NCBI RefSeq assembly: GCF_003605645.1
Contig: NZ_QVMU01000001.1
Coordinates: forward strand, 124,001-188,000
From: Vibrio sinensis
GTDB lineage: Bacteria > Pseudomonadota > Gammaproteobacteria > Enterobacterales > Vibrionaceae
Direction: 5' to 3'
DNA: 64,000 bases
Made by a program: the position numbers and the translations under genes. This document shows, piece after piece, positions 55,064 to 62,354 of this stretch (positions within the stretch are counted from its first letter, which is position 1; every line of letters starts with the position of its first letter). A model generated the notes under the pieces. It saw only the letters and a list, made by a program, of their open reading frames with translations, had not been told where the DNA came from and did not search any database.

Positions 55064-55177
55064 GCTTATCTGTAAGCGGCCCAGTTACTCTTTGTCTTGC
55101 CAAAGAGTAACCAGAAAGGCGCTTTGGTTTGGTCGTCGTTGTCCGGTCGGTTTTAGGCGTTCCCGACGCCGAAAACC
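55064..55177. repeat. structured triple-hairpin element, possibly a dispersed repeat
   Basis: Three hairpins occur in 114 bp. GCTTA/TAAGC is at 55064-55077. GTTACTCTTTG (55084-55094) pairs with CAAAGAGTAAC (55101-55111), an 11-bp perfect stem. GGTTTTAGGCGT (55149-55160) pairs with ACGCCGAAAACC (55166-55177), with one mismatch. The sequence is GC-richer than its surroundings and codes for nothing convincing. It has the look of an intergenic repeat family, but only one copy is in this window. Confidence 0.5.
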
Positions 55178-55498
55178 TTAAAAATTCGTCCATGAATTTT
55201 TACCTTGTGTAGTGGCTATCTTTTGCTAATTACGACAATCAATATCCCATCATCTTCAATTAGTGTTGTTAATCTAAGACACAAAATTATCGCTGCACTT
55301 TCAGCGTTCGATATCGAGTCCTTCCCCAAGTGCTGTAGCAAATGGATCTTACAACCCCATGAGGGGAGGTTAGGAGGGGTCGTTCGGCTTAATCTGAAAG
55401 TTCGTCAAATTCGCTTGTAATTTGCGATACTTTTCCTAATCTTTCACTTCAATCAAGACAATCAGCTCTGACATTAAGAATTATTTACAGGGTTTCGT

Positions 55499-56194
55499 TC
55501 AGCTTTCACGCAACCAGTTGGCGCACACGGAAGGCACTAACTCGTTAGCATTGCCACGAATAAATTGGTAGCCAAATGGTTTTTTCTTTAGCTCTTTTGA
55601 AATAAGGATTTTCTCTGCGTGAAAGCGAGCTTTGTTCAGCAATCTCGCAGCAGGCTGAACCGTCAATGAACTACCAATAGCGAGCATTTTATCAGCCTCT
55701 TTGATGATCTTTCTCGCTTCATCCAAATACAAAACAGGCTCACCAAACAAAACAATGTTGGGGCGAAGCTGGCTATTTAGCTCGCATTGTTGCCCGATCA
55801 AAATAGGCTTTCCATGCCATGGGTACACCATAGATGCATTTAAGCTACTTTGTACAAAGTTGAGTCGGCCATGTAAGTGAATCACGTTTGTGCTACCAGC
55901 CCTTTCGTGCAGGTCATCGACATTTTGAGTGATGACAGTGACATCAAAAGATCTCTCAAGCTCGGCTATCGCTAGATGGGCGGCATTTGGCTGCGCTGAA
56001 TTAGCTTTAGCAATGCGGTCGTTATAAAAAGCCAATACAAGTTCTGGGTTTTGCTGCCATGCTTGTTTGGTTGCCAAACTCTCTACAGGCAGTTGATTCC
56101 AAAGTCCGTCGCTATCACGGTAAGTTGCTAAGCCACTTTCGGCACTGATGCCTGCGCCAGTAAAAACCACAATTTTCTTTTTATCTGCTTTCAT
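55499..56194 (-). CDS. Sir2-family NAD-dependent protein deacylase, zinc-ribbon-less
   Basis: 231 aa from ATG 56194 (SD AGGAAG); a longer frame to TTG 56248 would run through the operator and lacks an SD. The Rossmann/NAD motifs are FTGAGISAESGL (11-22), TYRDSDGLW and TQNVDDLHERAG (89-100), with catalytic His 108 (HLHG). Tyr 57 and Arg 60 (FYNDR) match the Y-x-x-R pair of CobB/SIRT5-type desuccinylases. The four zinc-binding Cys of classical sirtuins are absent (only Cys 137 and Cys 224). It lies downstream of the Cys-rich gene with its own palindrome at 56243, within a WYL-regulated cluster. It could modify proteins or consume NAD in a stress response. Confidence 0.85.
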   Translation of the reverse strand: MKADKKKIVVFTGAGISAESGLATYRDSDGLWNQLPVESLATKQAWQQNPELVLAFYNDRIAKANSAQPNAAHLAIAELERSFDVTVITQNVDDLHERAGSTNVIHLHGRLNFVQSSLNASMVYPWHGKPILIGQQCELNSQLRPNIVLFGEPVLYLDEARKIIKEADKMLAIGSSLTVQPAARLLNKARFHAEKILISKELKKKPFGYQFIRGNANELVPSVCANWLRES

Positions 56195-56242
56195 TTTTAT
56201 CTTCCTGATTCGTCGCAATAAAATTAGGTTATCCAGAGTTTG

Positions 56243-56257
56243 CGACAACAGTTGTCG
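56243..56257. promoter_or_regulatory. WYL-regulon palindrome 1 (sirtuin gene)
   Basis: CGACAACAGTTGTCG is a 15-bp dyad, CGACAA-N3-TTGTCG, between the stop of the Cys-rich gene (56264) and the sirtuin start (56194). It shares the CGACAR-N3-YTGTCG pattern with the sites at 56739 and 58334. Confidence 0.7.
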
Positions 56258-56263
56258 TTTGAG

Positions 56264-56683
56264 TTAGAAAGTGCGTTTATTTTTTCTCCACCACTTAAGT
56301 GATCGGCGGTTGGAGAATTTAAACAGTCTCCTGCGGGGAAATTTCTTAATTCTGCGCAAGATTTTGTTTAATGCGGCTTTTTCCTTTTTGTTGGTTACGA
56401 ACAGATACCGAAGTTCTATTTCTCCAGCCCAAACTACATTTCGATTAAATTTTCTCTGGTCCTCGATAGAGCCGAAGGTAGCGCAGCAATAGTGCAGGCA
56501 ATATTCACAGTACGGAGAGCAATAATTATGTGCACAGTAATAGCCACTCGACATTTCATAAAAGCCCAAAATACAGTTGAATCCATACCATTCGTAGCAG
56601 TCAGTGTCAGCATCATAGTCTTTTCCTAGCTGTGCGATAACTTCGTTTTTTGTAAAAGGCCCAGATGAGTATTTCTCTGTCAT
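56264..56683 (-). CDS. Cys-rich, basic-tailed protein of unknown family
   Basis: 139 aa. Eight Cys residues (29, 37, 50, 55, 59, 62, 66, 67), with His 52 and His 64, are packed in the N-terminal half as CX4CX3CX2CX3CC and would suit metal binding. The C-terminal 45 residues are strongly basic (ILRRIKKFPRRR, WWRKNKR), which suggests nucleic-acid or membrane contact. AGGAAGC precedes ATG 56683. It is divergent from the WYL regulator gene across palindrome 2 and is followed by the sirtuin gene. I do not recognise the family. Confidence 0.65.
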   Translation of the reverse strand: MTEKYSSGPFTKNEVIAQLGKDYDADTDCYEWYGFNCILGFYEMSSGYYCAHNYCSPYCEYCLHYCCATFGSIEDQRKFNRNVVWAGEIELRYLFVTNKKEKAALNKILRRIKKFPRRRLFKFSNRRSLKWWRKNKRTF

Positions 56684-56738
56684 TTTGCTTCCTATTTTAC
56701 GTAATTTGTAACGATGGACTCATGTTACGCATTGATAA

Positions 56739-56753
56739 CGACAGCTTCTGTCG
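56739..56753. promoter_or_regulatory. WYL-regulon palindrome 2 (divergent promoter)
   Basis: CGACAGCTTCTGTCG, extended by one more pair to ACGACAG-N3-CTGTCGT, is a perfect dyad in the 130-bp region between the Cys-rich gene and the WYL gene. It could control both directions. Confidence 0.75.
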
Positions 56754-56813
56754 TCAATAAATGAATAATCGTATATATTCGATTTCTCACTAGAATCTAT
56801 GCATTAAATCTTG

Positions 56814-57794
56814 ATGAAAAGTTTCGAGAACAAACGGGCAGTGCTCGCAAAAGTACCAACCAAAGGTAAAATCACCGCGCAGAAAATTCAGGAAAAACTG
56901 GAAGTAGAAGGCAAGAAATTGTCACTAAGAAGTGTGCAACGCATTCTGAATAGCTTAGCTCAATACGGCGTTGAACCAGATACAGGGAAACCGATTGGAT
57001 GGACGCGAGAACAAGGACTTGATTTAGGCTTAACGAAGATGGACTTGAGTACCGCCATCACGCTAAACCTTGCAGAGAAATACCTCGAACAAGCTTTTCC
57101 TCCTGCATTGTTCCGAAATTTGGAGTCTCATTTTAACGGTGCTCGGTACTATCTCCGCTATGAAAACAAAACGCCTCAAGGTCTCTGGCCAAGTAAGGTG
57201 TATGTGCATCAAAAAGGCATGCCTTTACTTTCCTCAAAGCTTGATGTAGAGACGATAAACACAATTTACAAAGCGGTACTTAAAGAAAAGTGCATTAGAC
57301 TGGTTTATCGCTCAATGTCCTCTGACAAAGAGCGGCGTGTCATGTTTCATCCTTATGGCATCGTTGTGCGCAGTGAGCGCAATTATCTGGTCGGGAAATT
57401 TGACGGCTACAGTGATGTTCGCCAGTTGTCGTTCAACCGCGTGATCAGCGCAGAGTCCTCATACTTCCCTGCGATGATTGACGAAGACTTCTCGCTGGAG
57501 AAGTACGTCCAGCAGGGGGAAATGGGGGTTACCCGCAGTTTAGATAAACTGGTGATTAAGCTATGGGTCACGCCTGTTTTCGCAAAGATCCTTGATGAAA
57601 CACCGCTGTGTGAAGATCAGTTAATTGAACCCAAAGATGACGATTTTGTCGTTCACGCAAGGGTGGATGACACCGATGAATTACGCCATTGGCTGCTGTC
57701 TGTGTGTAACCACGCGACAGTCTTAGAACCGTTGGCATTACGTGAAGAAATAAAAGAAACCCTTAGAGATAGTCTCTCGTGGTATGAGGATTAA
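56814..57794 (+). CDS. WYL-domain transcriptional regulator
   Basis: 326 aa from ATG 56814 (TTG 56811 is in frame). The N-terminal winged helix is at about 10-65 (RSVQRILNSLAQYGVEP). The WYL domain lies at about 150-225, with FHPYGIVVRSERNYLVGKFDG, where YLVG replaces the WYL tripeptide. A C-terminal WCX extension ends with a segment like that of BrxR/CapW-type regulators. Such proteins repress defence or DNA-damage operons by binding palindromes at their own promoters, and release follows a nucleic-acid or nucleotide signal. It is first in a plus-strand run with the GIY-YIG-like gene 2 bp downstream. Confidence 0.85.
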   Translation: MKSFENKRAVLAKVPTKGKITAQKIQEKLEVEGKKLSLRSVQRILNSLAQYGVEPDTGKPIGWTREQGLDLGLTKMDLSTAITLNLAEKYLEQAFPPALFRNLESHFNGARYYLRYENKTPQGLWPSKVYVHQKGMPLLSSKLDVETINTIYKAVLKEKCIRLVYRSMSSDKERRVMFHPYGIVVRSERNYLVGKFDGYSDVRQLSFNRVISAESSYFPAMIDEDFSLEKYVQQGEMGVTRSLDKLVIKLWVTPVFAKILDETPLCEDQLIEPKDDDFVVHARVDDTDELRHWLLSVCNHATVLEPLALREEIKETLRDSLSWYED

Positions 57795-57796
57795 AG

Positions 57797-58324
57797 ATGT
57801 GTAGTGAAGTTGTGCCTATTATTGATGCTTATTGGGAAGGACCATACTCATCAGCAGCAATAAAGAAACTTGAGGGGATTAAGGGGCATTGTCTCTATCA
57901 AATTTATGGCAGCCATCCTGTCTATGGTCGTGATAGTTTACTTTACATTGGTTTGTCAGATAGGGATGAAATATTTAAACGACTCGAGGAGCACACTTGG
58001 ATTCAGAACCAAGCTGATCTTTGTCAAATTTACATTGCTTCCTGTGGTAATTTTGCTAACTGGGAAGCTTGGAGAAAGGATGGGAGAAAACGATATGACC
58101 GTAACGAATCCAAGAACATTACCCTGTCAGCTATCGAATCACTATTAATCTATGCGCACCAGCCGAGCTACAATAGTGCAGGCTTAAAGTCGACTTCTTT
58201 TGCGGCGAAGCCATTTCGCCTGTTTAATTCAGGTAAAAGAGCATTGTTGCTACCAGAAGTAAGTACACAGTTTTATTCTGATAGTAAGCAAGCACTGCCA
58301 GTGGAACTTGAACAGTCCGATTAG
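57797..58324 (+). CDS. GIY-YIG-like nuclease-fold protein
   Basis: 175 aa. The GIY-YIG order is visible: GHCLYQIYG (30-38, GIY strand), LLYIG (48-52, YIG), Arg 62 and His 66 on the following helix (KRLEEH), Glu 114 in AIESLLIYA and HQPSYN (121-126) at the end of the core. These match the catalytic Tyr, Arg, Glu and terminal Asn of GIY-YIG nucleases, so DNA or RNA cleavage is plausible. GAGGA lies before ATG 57797, 2 bp after the WYL stop, so the two are co-translated. The target is unknown. Confidence 0.7.
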   Translation: MCSEVVPIIDAYWEGPYSSAAIKKLEGIKGHCLYQIYGSHPVYGRDSLLYIGLSDRDEIFKRLEEHTWIQNQADLCQIYIASCGNFANWEAWRKDGRKRYDRNESKNITLSAIESLLIYAHQPSYNSAGLKSTSFAAKPFRLFNSGKRALLLPEVSTQFYSDSKQALPVELEQSD

Positions 58325-58333
58325 CATTAAATA

Positions 58334-58348
58334 CGACAGCCTCTGTCG
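58334..58348. promoter_or_regulatory. WYL-regulon palindrome 3 (58392 operon)
   Basis: CGACAGCCTCTGTCG is a perfect 15-bp dyad just after the GIY-YIG-like gene. It differs by one spacer base from palindrome 2 and lies 43 bp before the next start codon. Confidence 0.75.
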
Positions 58349-58362
58349 CATCCTTAATGCAT

Positions 58363-58388
58363 ACTCTCTCCAACCAACAGGAGAGAGT
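58363..58388 (+). promoter_or_regulatory. leader hairpin burying the SD of the 58392 gene
   Basis: ACTCTCTCC (58363-58371) pairs perfectly with GGAGAGAGT (58380-58388) around an 8-nt loop. The right arm is the Shine-Dalgarno sequence of ATG 58392. In the folded transcript the ribosome binding site would be paired, suggesting translational control in addition to the operator. Confidence 0.6.
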
Positions 58389-58391
58389 TTT

Positions 58392-58826
58392 ATGTCCAAC
58401 AACACCTTTCGCTTAGCCGAACACTACTTGCCCATTCAGCACCAAATCATTGGCTATGATGGGGATATAAGCGCGCTGTACGCAGAACTCGGTGAGTGCG
58501 TTACCGAATACTTGTTTTTGTCCCATTTGGTTGAAAAGCTTGAATCACATTCTTGCTGCGAGAATTTACTGACGATTGCACACCAGCTTTTGGATTTCGA
58601 ATTACCGCAGTTCCAACCACCTGAGTTGATTCCACTTTATGACGGACCGAGATTTTTCAAGGGAGAGATAGTCTATTTCGCGGATAATGCCCTAGTGGTG
58701 AAAATTACCTCCTACCAATTTCCAACATGGCAGTTACTGCTAACCGTTGTGGTAAGGAGAGAATATGCACTTTTTCCCAGTGTTCATCAGCAATCACATT
58801 TTGTATTTTCAGTCGTGAGTCTATGA
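58392..58826 (+). CDS. unknown protein (144 aa) of the WYL-linked operon
   Basis: 144 aa from ATG 58392, chosen because GGAGAG lies 6-7 nt upstream; the frame is open back to 58308 but that would cross palindrome 3. It is a soluble-looking mixed alpha/beta protein. It has a helical first half (LYAELGECVTEYLFLSHLVEKL) with a Cys pair (SCCENL), and a strand-rich second half (GEIVYFADNALVVKIT, TWQLLLTVVV). No family is recognised. It is followed 9 bp later by the 86-residue gene. Confidence 0.6.
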   Translation: MSNNTFRLAEHYLPIQHQIIGYDGDISALYAELGECVTEYLFLSHLVEKLESHSCCENLLTIAHQLLDFELPQFQPPELIPLYDGPRFFKGEIVYFADNALVVKITSYQFPTWQLLLTVVVRREYALFPSVHQQSHFVFSVVSL

Positions 58827-58835
58827 GAAATTCGG

Positions 58836-59096
58836 ATGAAGACGCTGTTCAATAGCGGTGTAATCCGTTATGAAAAAATACTAAGACTGCGACGAACAGG
58901 CTTGAGCAAAAGGCAGTCAGCTACGCTGGTACGAGAGCTGTATCTGATTCAAAAAAATGAATTTGTGTTAGATATTGATGGTATCCAAAAGCGGCTAATA
59001 GTGAGTGGTTACTCATCAGCACAAGCCGCGGCTTTAGCTGCCATAATTTTCGATATTTCAAATTCCATACGGTGCCCCTATGAAAGTCTTTCTTGA
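58836..59096 (+). CDS. unknown helical protein (86 aa) of the WYL-linked operon
   Basis: 86 aa, predicted mostly helical and basic in the first third (KILRLRRTGLSKRQSATLVREL). A second helical repeat-like segment with similar wording follows (GIQKRLIVSGYSSAQAAALAAIIF). The two halves share a LR.(G)LS/YS..QA..L pattern, so it may be a duplicated helical unit. It overlaps the cREC gene by 17 bp, a sign of real translation and coupling. The family is unknown. Confidence 0.6.
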   Translation: MKTLFNSGVIRYEKILRLRRTGLSKRQSATLVRELYLIQKNEFVLDIDGIQKRLIVSGYSSAQAAALAAIIFDISNSIRCPYESLS

Positions 59097-59460
59097 TGAT
59101 TGTCGAACTACACCAAGTGGCTGGACGAGGACGTATACGCCACAGCAAACCATTGATTTACTTAAAACAGGTCATGTAGAAATACTAAGCCTAGATCACG
59201 ACTTAGGCGATGATGATGGCATAGGTACGGGATATGACGTTTTGTTATGGCTGGAAGAAAGAGTCTTTTGGTATGGTTTTATTCCTCCAAAAGTGATTGC
59301 GCTTCATAGTTCAAATTCTTGCGCAAAAGAAAAGATGAATGCAGCCATTCTTCAGATAAAGAGAATCCGAGAAAAGGTAGTGAAAGGGCATATCTGTGTA
59401 GTAACCCCTGATAATGAGGACTTCACCTTGTACGATCCAAAGCCTAGCCAAGATGAGTAG
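59080..59460 (+). CDS. cyclic-phosphate-processing receiver (cREC) protein
   Basis: 126 aa. The N-terminus MKVFLDDCRTTPSGW, followed by LSLDHDLGD (Asp 39, His 40, Asp 41) and VIALHSSNSCAKEKM (His 76, Ser 77), is characteristic of the cREC branch of receiver-fold domains. In comparative genomic work these were proposed to process cyclic phosphate ends of RNA, and they occur with RNA-repair and conflict genes. It is not a normal response regulator: a His stands within the acidic pocket and there is no output domain. It is the last gene of the WYL-linked run. Confidence 0.8.
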   Translation: MKVFLDDCRTTPSGWTRTYTPQQTIDLLKTGHVEILSLDHDLGDDDGIGTGYDVLLWLEERVFWYGFIPPKVIALHSSNSCAKEKMNAAILQIKRIREKVVKGHICVVTPDNEDFTLYDPKPSQDE

Positions 59461-59720
59461 AAGAATGTTAGTTGGTGGTGCAATAGAAGATAAATTGCTG
59501 AATATCCCTTATTTGAAGTTATTCGAACTGATTGCTCATAAAAGTAACTCCTAACTCGGAATTGTCCAGAACTTTCACTGATGGCACTTCGTAACTCGTA
59601 AGTGCCCCAAATTGTGTTGGCGAAAGCAACTATCATTAACTACTACCTACGGTTTTTAATTCGTGAGGTGTGGCGCTTCGAAATCACTATAACTATAATC
59701 TCCCGCCTTAATTCTACTGA

Positions 59721-60611
59721 ATGCCCAAAATGAAAAATTCAATAATCCTGCTTTTAGCGCTTTATCTTCTCGTTCCTTCTTTTTCGTTTGCTGCCATCAT
59801 AGATTTTTCTCAAGCCGAGAAAGCGATAAAGATGCAAGAAGAAACCCTCTCCGCTCGTATTGGTGTTGCTGTTTTGAATGTTGAAAGCGGTGCACTATAT
59901 AGTTTTAGAGGTGATGAGCGCTTTCCATTAACTAGCACGTTTAAATCTATTGCCTGTGCAAAGTTACTCTATGATGTTGATCAGGAAAGAAATGAACTAA
60001 GCCAAACAGTGACGGTTAGCAGCGATGATCTTGTTACTTATTCTCCAATATTAGAAGCATACGCCGAAAAGGAGATTACACTAGGTGATTCTTGCCAGGC
60101 CACGATGCTGACAAGTGACAACACCGCAGCAAATATTATTATTGAGTCAGTCGGCGGTACAGAAAGTATTACAAGTTTTTTACGAGATATCGGCGATATG
60201 AATACTCGTTTAGATCGTGTTGAACCAGAACTGAACGAAGCATTACCACACGATCTAAGGGATACGACAACACCAATTTCTATGACAAAAACCTTAAGTG
60301 AGCTGCTATTCGGGCCGGTACTTTCTCAAGACAGTCGTGTGCAATTAATCGATTGGATGAAGAGAAATGAAGTGACAGGTAACTTACTGCGTTCTGCATT
60401 ACCTTCTGGCTGGGAAATTGGAGACCGCTCAGGTGCTGGTGGTTTCGGTTCAAGGAGTATTACTGCTGTAGTTTGGCGAGACAAACAATCGCCACTCATT
60501 GTTAGCATTTATGTTAGTCAGACTGATGCTTCAATGGATCAGCGCAATCTGGCAATAGTCGAAATAGGCAAATCGATTTTCGACCTCTTCACTGATAGTA
60601 CCAAGCCATAA
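59721..60611 (+). CDS. blaCARB: class A beta-lactamase, CARB (carbenicillinase) type
   Basis: 296 aa. A signal peptide (about 4-24) is followed by the catalytic S-T-F-K tetrad (Ser 72, Lys 75), the SDN loop (TSDNTAAN), the omega-loop Glu in RVEPELNEA and the RSG triad in GDRSGAGGFGSRS, where most class A enzymes have KTG. Arg at that position is the hallmark of the CARB/PSE group, which hydrolyses penicillins including carbenicillin. It acts in the periplasm. ATG 59721 or ATG 59730 may start it. No integron attC site or insertion sequence is visible beside it, consistent with an intrinsic chromosomal gene as in several vibrios. Confidence 0.93.
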   Translation: MPKMKNSIILLLALYLLVPSFSFAAIIDFSQAEKAIKMQEETLSARIGVAVLNVESGALYSFRGDERFPLTSTFKSIACAKLLYDVDQERNELSQTVTVSSDDLVTYSPILEAYAEKEITLGDSCQATMLTSDNTAANIIIESVGGTESITSFLRDIGDMNTRLDRVEPELNEALPHDLRDTTTPISMTKTLSELLFGPVLSQDSRVQLIDWMKRNEVTGNLLRSALPSGWEIGDRSGAGGFGSRSITAVVWRDKQSPLIVSIYVSQTDASMDQRNLAIVEIGKSIFDLFTDSTKP

Positions 60612-60672
60612 TCATAAAACTCAGAGATTGGTTTTGGTGCTCCAACTCTAAATCACCTATGTCCCAAAACGA

Positions 60673-60702
60673 CCAGCAGGCTATCGCTTTAAAGCCTGCT
60701 GG
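60673..60702. terminator. terminator between convergent blaCARB and M32 peptidase genes
   Basis: CCAGCAGGCT (60673-60682) pairs perfectly with AGCCTGCTGG (60693-60702). It is T-rich on the minus-strand side (TCGTTTTG) and serves mainly the peptidase gene. Confidence 0.75.
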
Positions 60703-60710
60703 CCTCTTGA

Positions 60711-62198
60711 TTAGCCTTTCAAATAACGACTCATCAAATGTGTTTTGAAGTGGGCCGCGTTCAGTGTTTCGCCTGTTGCTTGCTTCACTAACTCATCAGT
60801 GGTCAGCAAACTACCTTTGCTCCAGATGTTGTCAGATAGCCAAGTGAAGATAGGAGTTAGGTCGCCACTGCGAATAGCGCCATCCACATCAACAGTACTC
60901 TTCATTGTTGCCATATATTGCGCCGCGTACATTGCTCCCAACGTGTACGATGGGAAGTAGCCAAAGGCGCCATCTGTCCAGTGAATGTCTTGCATACAAC
61001 CACTTTTGAAGTTGTCTTTGGTTGAAAGGCCAAGGTATTGCTGCATCTTCACGTTCCACAACTCTGGTACATCTGTGTGCTTGATGTTGCCATTGATGAG
61101 GTCGCGTTCAATCTCATAACGTAAGATGACGTGAGCAGGGTACGTGAGCTCATCAGCATCAACTCGGATAAAATCTTTCTTCACTCGTGTGTAAAGTTTT
61201 TGGAAGTTTTGTTGTGAAAATAGCTCGGAATTAGCTGTATTGAAATGCTGGCCTGCTAGGCGTGCTAAATGTTCAATGAATGCATCGCTGCGACCTACTT
61301 GCATTTCAAAAAAGAGCGATTGTGATTCATGAATGCCCATTGAACGCGCTTCGCCTGCAGGTGTGTCAGCGAGTGCCTTTGGTAAGCCCTGTTCATAACG
61401 AGCATGGCCCGTTTCATGGACAATCCCCATTAACGACTGAACAAACTCGTTCTCATCGTAGCGAGTGGTAATACGTACATCTGTTGGAACACCACCACAA
61501 AACGGGTGTACGCTCTCATCGAGTCGACCGTGGTTGAAATCAAACTGCAGCAATTTCATCACTTCTAACCCAAGGGCTTTTTGCGTTTCTGTCGCAAATT
61601 GACCTGTAGGCTCAATCACATGTTCTTGTGATTGCTTGTTGATCACTTGATCAATTAGGTCTGGTAGCCATGATTTTACATCACTGAATAAGCAATCAAG
61701 TGATGCAGAAGTGGTGCCCGGTTCATAGATATCGAGCATTGCATCGTAAGGTGTTAGGTTATTTGCTTCTGCGCGAATTTGAGCTTCTTCTTGCGAAAGT
61801 TTTACCACTTCAGCCCAGTTTTTCTCAAAACCTTTCCAGTCGTTTTCTTTACGTTGAGTACGCCAAGCATGTTCACACTTCGAACCAGCGAGTGATTTCG
61901 CTTGAACTAACTGTTCTGGCAATAGGTTGGCTTGTTGCCATTGACGCTTTAATTCACGCAGGCTCGCGTTTTGATCTGGTGAGAGGCTTTCTTGCTCTGC
62001 TTGTGCAAACCAATCAGTAAGTTGAGGCTGTGTATGTAAAGAGTGAATATGAACAGATAGTTGTGCCATAGCTTCAGAACGTGCTTGGTTACCACCTGAT
62101 GGCATCATGGAAGCTTGGTCCCAACCGCAAATAGCAGCAAGGTGATTGTAATGAGAAATGGTTTTGGAATGAGAGAGAAGTTTTTCGAATGCGCTCAT
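60711..62198 (-). CDS. M32-family metallocarboxypeptidase (Taq type)
   Basis: 495 aa, the normal length for this helical zinc peptidase family. The zinc motif HETGH is present in VHETGHARYEQGLP, and a downstream Glu in MGIHESQSLFFE supplies the third ligand region. The family marker DVRITTRYDE precedes it, and the C-terminal IHWTDGAFGYFPSYTLGAMYAAQ is diagnostic. It removes C-terminal residues from peptides in the cytoplasm. It is transcribed alone. Confidence 0.93.
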   Translation of the reverse strand: MSAFEKLLSHSKTISHYNHLAAICGWDQASMMPSGGNQARSEAMAQLSVHIHSLHTQPQLTDWFAQAEQESLSPDQNASLRELKRQWQQANLLPEQLVQAKSLAGSKCEHAWRTQRKENDWKGFEKNWAEVVKLSQEEAQIRAEANNLTPYDAMLDIYEPGTTSASLDCLFSDVKSWLPDLIDQVINKQSQEHVIEPTGQFATETQKALGLEVMKLLQFDFNHGRLDESVHPFCGGVPTDVRITTRYDENEFVQSLMGIVHETGHARYEQGLPKALADTPAGEARSMGIHESQSLFFEMQVGRSDAFIEHLARLAGQHFNTANSELFSQQNFQKLYTRVKKDFIRVDADELTYPAHVILRYEIERDLINGNIKHTDVPELWNVKMQQYLGLSTKDNFKSGCMQDIHWTDGAFGYFPSYTLGAMYAAQYMATMKSTVDVDGAIRSGDLTPIFTWLSDNIWSKGSLLTTDELVKQATGETLNAAHFKTHLMSRYLKG

Positions 62199-62354
62199 AT
62201 TTTAATGCCTTAGCGAGTCAGTGTCATAAAAGTCTACCAATCAATGAAAGGTAGACCAAGCTACAGACGCTAGTTTTTAGCAAATGAGGAATTAAGGAAT
62301 AAGAACTAACATCGAGACGTTACTTGGACCATTTAGATAAAATAGCCGTGTATT

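Noticed and set aside
54963..55193. 76-codon frame on the minus strand across the hairpin element
   Set aside because: It runs straight through three hairpins, has odd Thr/Lys/Arg-rich composition and no ribosome binding site. It looks like a frame created by a structured repeat.
55205..55420. 71-codon plus-strand frame upstream of the sirtuin gene
   Set aside because: No SD, no recognisable fold or motif and composition unlike neighbouring genes.
56195..56248. N-terminal extension of the sirtuin to a TTG start
   Set aside because: It would overlap palindrome 1 and lacks an SD; ATG 56194 has AGGAAG at proper distance and gives the normal sirtuin start.
58308..58391. Upstream extension of the 144-aa gene
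   Set aside because: It would cross operator 3 and the leader hairpin and overlap the GIY-YIG-like gene; the SD favours ATG 58392.
59583..59606. GGCACTT/AAGTGCC inverted repeat upstream of blaCARB considered as an integron attC site
   Set aside because: It lacks the attC core ends (GTTRRRY and its complement) and the long imperfect stem of vibrio attC sites, and no second site lies after the gene.
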